Shown one piece after another: positions 27,522-34,335 of a stretch of 64,000 bases of DNA. Source of the DNA: an uncultured Aquimarina sp. (lineage in GTDB: Bacteria; Bacteroidota; Bacteroidia; Flavobacteriales; Flavobacteriaceae). The stretch is from NCBI GenBank assembly GCA_947502885.1, contig CANNBP010000004.1, forward strand, positions 248,001-312,000, read 5' to 3'. Position numbers and translations under genes: made by a program. A model generated the notes under the pieces. That model ran no database searches. It was given only the letters and a program-made list of their open reading frames with translations, and was not told the origin of the DNA. Positions within the stretch are counted from its first letter, which is position 1. Every line of letters begins with the position of its first letter.

Positions 27522-27734
27522 ATGAAAAGAATTGGAATTGAAGAGACGTTACTGGAATATCATAAAGTAACAGGCAAGAATTGGAACTATACTGCTCAAC
27601 CCGTAGATGTGCTTCCAGAAGGTGCAATTCAGGTACGGTCAGTTTGCATAAACGGTACTTACATTCAATTTTATGAAGAAGAAGATTTTGAAAAAGAGAG
27701 TAGTATTATATATTGGGCTTTAGAATCTGCATAA
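27522..27734 (+). CDS. Small hypothetical protein (70 aa)
   Basis: The ATG at 27522 was chosen; a TTG 27 codons upstream would start before the promoter-like sequence. The protein is acidic, soluble and beta-rich with several aromatic residues. Not recognised. It lies in the cargo island directly behind a promoter-like sequence; an antitoxin- or inhibitor-like role is possible from its size and setting, but nothing in the sequence shows it. Confidence 0.5.
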   Translation: MKRIGIEETLLEYHKVTGKNWNYTAQPVDVLPEGAIQVRSVCINGTYIQFYEEEDFEKESSIIYWALESA

Positions 27735-27807
27735 TAAGTATTGTTGTACATTTTAACTTCTAATATATAGAAAGAAGATTCAAAACAAAAACAAGGTGTT
27801 TTTAGAG

Positions 27808-28326
27808 ATGAATAAATGGTTTGATAGGATAAAGATTTTGGGGTTTCAAAAGCGTAACTATGATAAATCGTATAAGATATACTTAACATTGAATTTAGAG
27901 CTAAATGAAAAGGATTTCCAAAATCTATCAAGTTTCAAAAAAGTTTATAGACACGAAATATTAGATGAATTTGGATATGATTTACTAAAGGACAATGAAG
28001 ATAAAGCACAAGAATTTCTAAGTAAAAAAATCATTGAAAATAATACGGATTTGATAATTGGAAATGCTATCTGGAACTTATCTGATGTACTATCAATTGA
28101 AAAAAAAATAAACAAAGCGAATAAAAGTATAGATCGTATATATATTCCATCTACCAAAAGAAGAGAGAAATTATTAGCAGAATCCATAGATGTATATAAC
28201 AACCATAGCAGATGGATTGACGAACCACCTGGACGTCTTGAAGAACTTTATGAAAAATTCACTACTACACTTGAAGTGTTAAAAAAAGGGCTTGAGAAGA
28301 CAACTATTCAAATTATTGAAATATAG
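27808..28326 (+). CDS. Hypothetical helical protein of the cargo island (172 aa)
   Basis: ATG at 27808; an in-frame GTG at 27796 would add four residues. The protein is Lys/Glu/Asn-rich and almost wholly helical with no membrane segment. Not recognised. It is convergent with the next gene, with only 27 bases between the stops. Confidence 0.55.
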   Translation: MNKWFDRIKILGFQKRNYDKSYKIYLTLNLELNEKDFQNLSSFKKVYRHEILDEFGYDLLKDNEDKAQEFLSKKIIENNTDLIIGNAIWNLSDVLSIEKKINKANKSIDRIYIPSTKRREKLLAESIDVYNNHSRWIDEPPGRLEELYEKFTTTLEVLKKGLEKTTIQIIEI

Positions 28327-28353
28327 TTAATTACTATATACAGAGATTAGAAA

Positions 28354-29133
28354 TCACTTTAATATCCGTATAATTTCTTCTAGCATAACATCTATATCCT
28401 GGGTAAAATTAACCTGTGTCTCTGTAGGTAATGCAACTTTTTTTTGAACATGAGAATGTATCAAGCGATCAGAAATATGCTTTGATGAATCTTCAAGTTT
28501 TTTCATGCTGCTACTAAAACTTCTCCCATTCCCAGAGTAGTTACTGGCAACTTCTTTAAAGTTTTTGAACCCAAAAATTGGTGGCACATGATCTTTGAGC
28601 GCTCTAACCAAAGTACCTACGCTTAAGAAATTCTCACGATGCCAGTTGTCATTAATTTCTTTACAAAATTGAATTACTTTTGTTAAGTCAAAATCGTTGT
28701 TTTCAATTTGTTTCAACTCCTGAATTCTAGCTAAAGAAATATAATCGTATTTATCCGAAAGATCTGTTTGTAGCTCACCAAAAGAAAGATTACCGATATA
28801 CTCATTTGTTACATCTTTACACTTTATAATCTGCTGAAAAAACTTGGGTCTTAGTATCAAACCTTCTTCTTTCCTTTTGATATAACCTTCCTCTTCAAGT
28901 CTATTGGCATTTAATTGCTGAATTTGCTTTTGAAACTTGTCATAATTGGGTATTTCATAAATATGAAATACTGTAGGGTTGAGAAATGGATATTGTTTTC
29001 CGGAGAGGGTAAAATTAGGAATCCCTTTTTTATAAGCATCCACTACAATGTTTAAGGATTCTTCATTGATTTTTAACAATGAATATTCTGATGTTCTAAA
29101 TCTGAATCTTATGTATAGAATGTAATATTTCAT
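28354..29133 (-). CDS. Hypothetical defence-island-type protein (259 aa)
   Basis: Beta-rich N-terminal ~120 residues, then a helical C-terminal half ending with a pattern of basic helix plus LPTETQVNFTQDIDVMLEEI, which resembles a C-terminal helical module seen in abortive-infection-like genes; this is recollection, not a search. There is no signal peptide or catalytic motif. It is the last gene of the cargo island, transcribed away from the structural cluster. Confidence 0.5.
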   Translation of the reverse strand: MKYYILYIRFRFRTSEYSLLKINEESLNIVVDAYKKGIPNFTLSGKQYPFLNPTVFHIYEIPNYDKFQKQIQQLNANRLEEEGYIKRKEEGLILRPKFFQQIIKCKDVTNEYIGNLSFGELQTDLSDKYDYISLARIQELKQIENNDFDLTKVIQFCKEINDNWHRENFLSVGTLVRALKDHVPPIFGFKNFKEVASNYSGNGRSFSSSMKKLEDSSKHISDRLIHSHVQKKVALPTETQVNFTQDIDVMLEEIIRILK

Positions 29134-29380
29134 ATTTGGCTTTAGAGGTGATTCATAAAATTAAAATATCCGAGGATATTAAGCAATTAACTTTTATGGC
29201 AAATTAAGTTAAAAAATTTCGTACCCCTATCACATCCCATACATACTGTATAAATAGATTCTCATTTTTTTCTACGTCACGAGGTACGAAAATCGGTACG
29301 TGCAACTTCCGATTTACTTATAGATTTTAGCTATCAAAGGTTTAGATACCAATCCAATAACTCACAAATAAATCAAAGAA
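29134..29380 (+). promoter_or_regulatory. Control region of the structural operon
   Basis: 247 bases between the divergent cargo gene and the first gene of the structural operon. They contain CGTACC twice, ATCGGTACG, and ACTTCCGAT at 29305-29313, elements also present in the 5.2-5.6 kb leader of the early operon (ACTTCCGAT at 5436 and 5538; TTTTCGTACC near 5146). Shared motifs before the two operons suggest control by one element-encoded regulator. No exact TAnnTTTG box was identified. Confidence 0.5.
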
Positions 29381-29542
29381 ATGGCAGATTCAAAAGAAAT
29401 AAACTATGGAGCAGTAATAGCCGTATCGGTAGTAGCTCTTGCAGTTGTTGGAGTTGTCTTTGTACGTCCGATGCTTGATAAAAGAAAAACGGATAAACTG
29501 AAAACTGCTAAAAAGCCCCAAGTAGCTAGTAAAAAACCATAA
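29381..29542 (+). CDS. Small single-membrane-helix protein (53 aa)
   Basis: ATG to TAA, 53 residues: a short polar N-terminus, one Val/Ala-rich membrane helix at about residues 10-29, and a Lys-rich C-terminal tail ending KKP. It is the first gene of the structural operon and lies upstream of the capsid candidate. It resembles small coat or membrane proteins of membrane-containing or filamentous phages in layout, but no family was recognised. Confidence 0.65.
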   Translation: MADSKEINYGAVIAVSVVALAVVGVVFVRPMLDKRKTDKLKTAKKPQVASKKP

Positions 29543-29652
29543 CCCTTTAGAGAGGAGTGGCATTACCACTATTGTTATGACCATTGAACGGATTTGAGGT
29601 AGGAAAACAAAAAATGTACAACGCTGTCTAAGGCAGTAAAAATTAAAGAAAA

Positions 29653-30519
29653 ATGAGTTACAATGATGAATTAATGCGTTATCAAGACGATGCAGAAGAT
29701 CGTTATGATGACTATCAAGGAATGGATGGTGGATATGATGAAGAGGATGATTTTGAAACAGGTATCGATGGTCTGGAAGATGGTTATGATGATGAGTATA
29801 TAGACGAATATGAGGATGATGGATATGTAGACGAATATGACGAAGATATGTATGATGATTATTCAAGAACTTCGATTCAAACTATTGATCCCAATGATAG
29901 AACCTTAACCGTTGTGGTTAAAAATGATTCTGATGAGAATGCAACTGCGGTGATCTTTGGAGGGAACAGAGATATAGCACAACCCCAAGGTGTCACTGTT
30001 GATGTAGAAGAATCAAGCCATAAGGAGGTAAAGGAAGAATCGAAGAGTAATCCCTTTAAGATTGTGGGGATGAAACTTTCGGTAAGTAATGCCTTGCAGT
30101 TTGATAATGTTTTAAAAATGGTTCATCGAACTGCTTCGGGATCAAATACCACTAGAGTATGGCAGCCTAGAAATAGTGCATCTCCACAGAATTTCAGTCA
30201 AAACATGATTGATTCGGAAGCCTTTTCGTTTAATGTAAGCGGTCAAAGTGCTATAAATTTTACGATCAATGCCAAGACCACAGCGGTTTTTACCTTCACT
30301 ATCAAGGCAAGAGCCAATATGGGCAATCTTTTGGAAGGTCGAAATATTGCGGAATTATCACGTACCCCTCGTACCACGGGATTACCGCAAATTGATCTAA
30401 AAAGATCAAAAAGACCTACAGCACTAGGATTACGTCCAAGAAGAAGAGGTAGAAGGCCTATTCCTGTTTCAGGAAGAAGAAGGAGAAAAAGACCGACTTC
30501 AAGGTTACGAAGAAGATAA
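29653..30519 (+). CDS. Bipolar acidic/Arg-rich beta protein, capsid candidate
   Basis: 288 residues in three parts. Residues 1-75 are extremely acidic and Tyr-rich (repeats like DDYDEY), residues ~80-245 form a predicted beta-sandwich with alternating hydrophobic strands (LTVVVKND, KIVGMKLSVS, AINFTINA, AVFTFTIKA), and the last ~45 residues are almost pure Arg/Lys/Pro. A central beta domain with an Arg-rich arm is the usual layout of capsid proteins that touch nucleic acid; the acidic N-terminus could mask that arm before assembly. The size suits a single rather than a double jelly roll. It is followed by a GNRA-loop hairpin. Capsid function is inference. Confidence 0.55.
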   Translation: MSYNDELMRYQDDAEDRYDDYQGMDGGYDEEDDFETGIDGLEDGYDDEYIDEYEDDGYVDEYDEDMYDDYSRTSIQTIDPNDRTLTVVVKNDSDENATAVIFGGNRDIAQPQGVTVDVEESSHKEVKEESKSNPFKIVGMKLSVSNALQFDNVLKMVHRTASGSNTTRVWQPRNSASPQNFSQNMIDSEAFSFNVSGQSAINFTINAKTTAVFTFTIKARANMGNLLEGRNIAELSRTPRTTGLPQIDLKRSKRPTALGLRPRRRGRRPIPVSGRRRRKRPTSRLRRR

Positions 30520-30550
30520 CCCCAATAACCAACTATTTTCCCTTATCCAT

Positions 30551-30566
30551 GCCCCCGAAAGGGGGC
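30551..30566 (+). terminator. GC hairpin with GAAA tetraloop after the capsid candidate
   Basis: GCCCCC-GAAA-GGGGGC, a perfect 6-bp GC stem closed by a GNRA loop and followed by TTCTTT. In this AT-rich DNA it stands out. With genes continuing 27 bases later on the same strand, it is probably a partial terminator or an mRNA-stabilising 3' end that lets the upstream gene be expressed more than the rest. Confidence 0.7.
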
Positions 30567-30592
30567 TTCTTTGACACTTAATACCCTTTGCT

Positions 30593-31231
30593 ATGAAAAC
30601 TTCTAAAAAACATACTAGACTAGCTCAGAATAGTATCGATTATATCGTCTATAGCAGCCCTGATTCTGTTCGAAAATTACTCTATGAGTATGGATATGAT
30701 CCTCCACAAAATCCGCACCATTTGGTTGGAGCTACCAAAGAGTTGATTCAAAAAAAAGGGGCATCTATTATTACTGATTTATTGGATGTACACCCAGATA
30801 AGAAAGCCATTTTAGCCTTACAAAAGGAAGCTCCCAAAAAAGGATGTAATGCGTGTCAAAATGATGGATATAATGAAGAAGATAATTTTTGTGGTTCTTG
30901 TGGGCATTCCAACTATAGCGGCTCAGGAGATGAAGATAGTTTTCTAGATCAATTCAGTGATACTTCCGATGCACATTTAGAAAAGTACTACCAAAAAATT
31001 GTCAAAAAATCGAATGTTAATCCAACCGATAAAAAACTGGCTGATGAAGTACAAGTGGTATGGAATGAGCTACGTCAAAGGCGCTTGTTAGAAGTTACCC
31101 CACAACCAACACCTACTAAAACCAATACCCCAGAAGTAGTGACTTACAAACCTATTGGACGAGATGAGATCATATTGATGAGTTTATCTTTCTTAGGTGG
31201 TGTCGTACTATGTTCGGTATTTAAAAAATAA
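30593..31231 (+). CDS. Zinc-ribbon protein with C-terminal membrane anchor
   Basis: 212 residues. The N-terminal ~80 residues are homologous by eye to the N-terminus of the next protein (pattern NSI..I....P.SV..LL..YG...P). A four-Cys cluster at about residues 84-104 (CNACQ ... CGSCGH) looks like a zinc ribbon. A helical part and a Pro/Thr linker lead to a single C-terminal membrane helix (about 194-209) with a basic end. Layout: DNA- or protein-binding head, linker, tail anchor. It fits a particle protein fixed in a membrane. Confidence 0.6.
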   Translation: MKTSKKHTRLAQNSIDYIVYSSPDSVRKLLYEYGYDPPQNPHHLVGATKELIQKKGASIITDLLDVHPDKKAILALQKEAPKKGCNACQNDGYNEEDNFCGSCGHSNYSGSGDEDSFLDQFSDTSDAHLEKYYQKIVKKSNVNPTDKKLADEVQVVWNELRQRRLLEVTPQPTPTKTNTPEVVTYKPIGRDEIILMSLSFLGGVVLCSVFKK

Positions 31232-31237
31232 AACCTT

Positions 31238-31999
31238 ATGACCAGAAAGCAACAAGACTATAATCAGTCTATCAATTTAATTAGCCACCTGATCTTGACC
31301 AACCCTATATCTGTTGTTGAGTTATTAGCCAGTTATGGGGTTATCTTTCCATCTACTCCTAATCGTTCGCAACTTATAGATGGGGTGATTGAGATGATGA
31401 GTGGAGATACTAAGTTTACTAATGATTTGGGAGATTTGGTTACCATTCATGTCGAAAAAAATGGGAAGGAAATACTAACCCTTGCCAAAGGTTATGATTC
31501 TTTTATCCAAGAAGAGGAAGATGAGTTTTTTGGATCTCTTTTAAAGGGAGGGATTAAACTTATAGGAGGTTTACTAAAAAAGAAAAGACCTTCTCCACAA
31601 CCTACTTATCGTCCCAGATCTAGCAGGTCTAGTTTTTCCAGAAGAAGTAGCGGTAATTCTGCTGCCTTATCCTCTGCCAAAGCTGAAGCTCGAAGACTCA
31701 GGGATCAGATCAATAACGTTCGTAGGGATTTGCAACGACAAATGCAACAAATACGCTCACAGGCACAGCAAGAAAAAGCACGATTACGCTCGGAAATCTC
31801 AAATCTAAAAACGCAGCACCGCCGTGAAATCAAAGACAAAGAAAAGGAACTTAAAGACACAAAGGAAGCAGGAAAACGAACGCTGTTTTTGGTAGCGGGT
31901 GGTTTAGGGTTATTAGCGATCATAGGTTTTGGAATGGCATTTACCAAAAAAACCAGAGCGGTTGCGCCTTATGTTCCACCTGTACCCGTAGCAGGATAA
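31238..31999 (+). CDS. Coiled-coil protein with C-terminal membrane anchor
   Basis: 253 residues. It shares an N-terminal ~80-residue domain with the preceding protein. Then come a Gly/Leu segment, a Ser/Arg-rich basic stretch (about 125-145), a long coiled coil at ~150-210 rich in Arg, Gln, Glu and Lys, and one membrane helix near 215-235 with a short Pro/Val tail. The basic stretch and coiled coil suggest DNA or multimer contacts at a membrane. No family named. Confidence 0.6.
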   Translation: MTRKQQDYNQSINLISHLILTNPISVVELLASYGVIFPSTPNRSQLIDGVIEMMSGDTKFTNDLGDLVTIHVEKNGKEILTLAKGYDSFIQEEEDEFFGSLLKGGIKLIGGLLKKKRPSPQPTYRPRSSRSSFSRRSSGNSAALSSAKAEARRLRDQINNVRRDLQRQMQQIRSQAQQEKARLRSEISNLKTQHRREIKDKEKELKDTKEAGKRTLFLVAGGLGLLAIIGFGMAFTKKTRAVAPYVPPVPVAG

Positions 32000-32012
32000 T
32001 CTGAGGGGTAGT

Positions 32013-32765
32013 ATGATTGATTTTGATACCACATATCACAATGATGAGCTTTATGATGCTTTTAGAAGGAGAAAAATGGTCAGGAGAATGGATGGTGGGC
32101 GACCTATGCGTAGATTTCCTAATAGACCAATTCGAAGAAATCCACGAAGAAATATTCGAATGCAACGTCCTCCTAAAAGGCAAATGAGTGGGCGACCCAT
32201 ACGACGAAAGCCTATACAAAAATGGACACGTAGAGCCCCTATAAAAAAAACTAGGATACGACCTATCATGCCGTATGTTCCTAATATAAAAAAGAGAGTA
32301 ACACCTCCATTTCGTAGGACTTTTCCAAAACGTCCACCTATTAAAATTAGAAAAACAGGAGGGGTCAAACCAATTCGTCCGATTCCAGTGAAGGCATCTC
32401 CAAAGAAAAAAGCAACGATAAAAAAGGTAATACTACCAAGTAAAAAACCAAAAAAAAAGAAAAAGGCGAAAGTAGATTACAGTAAATGGGCATCGGTTAG
32501 TATTGGTGGAGGATCACGGAAATCTCCAAAAACACCTCCCATAAAAACAAGAATACCAGAACAGTATGTCAGTTCAGAAACCGATATAAATCATCAAAAC
32601 AACAATACAATGAATACGAATGTAAAAGCAAACACAAAAGAAGAAAAAGAAGATGCTATCAAATTAGCAGCAAAGAAAAAGCAAGTACGTAACATCGCGT
32701 TGGCACTTGGCACTGTTGCTCTTTTGACCGCTGTTTATTTGGCTAGTAAGAAAAAGACATCATAG
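32013..32765 (+). CDS. Arg/Lys/Pro-rich core-like protein with C-terminal membrane anchor
   Basis: 250 residues. About residues 10-150 are dominated by Arg, Lys and Pro with repeated RRP/RPIRR units, giving a protamine-like charge. A short beta stretch, a Gln/Asn-rich linker and one membrane helix (~230-246) follow. Such composition fits a DNA-condensing core protein, comparable in character to adenovirus core proteins, here tied to a membrane. The sequence is low-complexity, so homology searches may fail. It is in frame throughout and packed between genes, so it is real. Confidence 0.6.
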   Translation: MIDFDTTYHNDELYDAFRRRKMVRRMDGGRPMRRFPNRPIRRNPRRNIRMQRPPKRQMSGRPIRRKPIQKWTRRAPIKKTRIRPIMPYVPNIKKRVTPPFRRTFPKRPPIKIRKTGGVKPIRPIPVKASPKKKATIKKVILPSKKPKKKKKAKVDYSKWASVSIGGGSRKSPKTPPIKTRIPEQYVSSETDINHQNNNTMNTNVKANTKEEKEDAIKLAAKKKQVRNIALALGTVALLTAVYLASKKKTS

Positions 32766-32993
32766 ATGGATATCCTAGCAAACATTACAGAAGTAGAGCA
32801 GACTGAGAAGGGAGAAATTCCAGTAGGGTTCTTATACGCTTCTATAAAAAATGTAGGGGATACTCCTTGTATTGTAAATGAGGTTGCCCTCGCTCCAGGA
32901 GAAGCGAAAGGATATCCTTTTGTTGGGAAGCCTTATAACGCAGTACCCTATGATCCGAAGGATGCTAGACTACGTATCCTATATGTGCTTTAA
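32766..32993 (+). CDS. Small beta-rich protein (75 aa), possible cement or stabiliser
   Basis: Starts at the base after the previous stop (TAGATG). A compact beta-rich protein, no membrane helix, with a Gly/Pro pattern (NVGDTPCIVNEVALAPGEAK) common in small virion decoration proteins and receptor-binding modules. Its role is inferred from position between two basic membrane-anchored proteins. Confidence 0.6.
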   Translation: MDILANITEVEQTEKGEIPVGFLYASIKNVGDTPCIVNEVALAPGEAKGYPFVGKPYNAVPYDPKDARLRILYVL

Positions 32994-33025
32994 CCCAAAT
33001 ATTGAACTTAAAAAAGAATATAAAT

Positions 33026-33571
33026 ATGATTGCAGGAGAAACAGAACAACTATTGGAGGATCATTTAGAAGATGATTTTTTCAGGAGTAAAGAAGAACGA
33101 CTGAAACGTAGAGCAATGCGTAAGGCCAGACGTGCTGAACGAAAAGCAAAACGGGCAGATCAAAAAGCCATACGAGTATCTAGACGTGAAATGCGTAGGT
33201 CTGAACCTAAAAGGGTTGAACGCAGGGCAAGACGTAGAAGTTTTGGATCTAAGCTTGGTGAAGTATACCATCAAATTGGTGGAGCTACTACGATTGGTAG
33301 TGCTGTAGATACGCTATTTAGTAAGCCAATCCCTCAAGCGTATGACCCCAATGTATCTTCTATTGCCACCGCAAAGGAAGCTCCTAAAGATTACTCTTTT
33401 GGACTTAATTCTAAAGGTGAAAATGCTACCAAAGAAGAAGGTGCTACTAAGGAGAAGAAAAAGAATTACACGCCTTTTATTATTGGAGGGGTTGTAGCGG
33501 TTGGACTTTTAGGGCTAGGTATTTTAATGTATAAAAGCAATCAAAAAAATTATATCCACGTCACTAAATAA
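33026..33571 (+). CDS. Arg-rich helical protein with C-terminal membrane anchor
   Basis: 181 residues from ATG 33026; a TTG at 33002 would add eight. Residues ~20-80 are a long, highly basic helix with Arg/Lys/Ala heptads, then a Gly/Ser part, a Lys/Glu linker and a single membrane helix at ~155-172 with a basic tail. It is the second strongly basic tail-anchored protein of the cluster and probably binds DNA near a membrane. Not recognised. Confidence 0.6.
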   Translation: MIAGETEQLLEDHLEDDFFRSKEERLKRRAMRKARRAERKAKRADQKAIRVSRREMRRSEPKRVERRARRRSFGSKLGEVYHQIGGATTIGSAVDTLFSKPIPQAYDPNVSSIATAKEAPKDYSFGLNSKGENATKEEGATKEKKKNYTPFIIGGVVAVGLLGLGILMYKSNQKNYIHVTK

Positions 33572-33579
33572 TTTGATCT

Positions 33580-34335
33580 ATGTTGATCCCTGTACCTGCA
33601 CATAAAGAACGATTTACGATTACTTTACTGATTAAGGCAGATCAAGCCTTGTCAATAGGGATTCGGGTATTTGATCCAAGATATGCCAATACCTATTATT
33701 TCCGTAGGAAAGCCTATTTACAGAGAGGACAAAAGCGAAGTATTCAGATTCCATTACCAGTGACTCCTGAATATCTGGAATTAGAAATCTATAATAAACA
33801 GGGAAATCCCGATCAAGGGTTTAGGGTTTTGGATATGAAGGTTGAGAAAATGTCCTCACCAGCGTTATGGACTACTCCAGAACGCCATCGATTTATGGAT
33901 TTTGCGATTGACTTTGCTCAAAAAGCTGGGTACACCCCAACAGGATTTTACGATAGTCCTAAACAAGAGTTCTTATTTCAATATTTGCCGGCTATAACGG
34001 ATGCTTATGGAAAGGAATTGATAACTCCTGCCAGAACCCATCGTAAAATGCCAAGAGTACAGATTTCACAACGCATGTTTCGAACCTTTACGATTCCCGT
34101 TCGAGTGGTGATATTGGCGCATGAGGGCTGCCATTGGTTTTTAAATACTCGCAGTCAAAAAACAGCAGACCTATGTGGTATCCGGCAATATTTAGACTAT
34201 GGTTTCCCCAAGATTGAAGCCGTATATGCCGCTACTAAAATCTTTAGCATGCATCCCGAACTGGTAGGGCCATCGCAGATACAGCGCACCAAAGACATTA
34301 TGGATTTTATAGATCAATACAAATTAGCACAATGA
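33580..34335 (+). CDS. Beta-domain plus zincin-type metalloprotease (HExxH)
   Basis: 251 residues, no membrane helix. Residues 1-100 are a beta-sandwich-like domain. The second half has VVILAHEGCHWFLN near residues 177-190, containing HEGCH, the zinc-binding HExxH with the catalytic Glu. The third ligand is not obvious; Asp or His residues near TADLCGIRQYLDYG are candidates, as in metzincin-like or minimal zincins. A particle-linked protease could mature structural proteins or open the envelope. It overlaps the next gene by four bases. Confidence 0.65.
   Translation: MLIPVPAHKERFTITLLIKADQALSIGIRVFDPRYANTYYFRRKAYLQRGQKRSIQIPLPVTPEYLELEIYNKQGNPDQGFRVLDMKVEKMSSPALWTTPERHRFMDFAIDFAQKAGYTPTGFYDSPKQEFLFQYLPAITDAYGKELITPARTHRKMPRVQISQRMFRTFTIPVRVVILAHEGCHWFLNTRSQKTADLCGIRQYLDYGFPKIEAVYAATKIFSMHPELVGPSQIQRTKDIMDFIDQYKLAQ

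Noticed and set aside
29390..29866. His-rich 158-codon - strand frame
   Set aside because: It is the antisense shadow of the Asp/Tyr-rich start of the capsid candidate; GAT/TAT codons read backwards give His/Leu/Ile.
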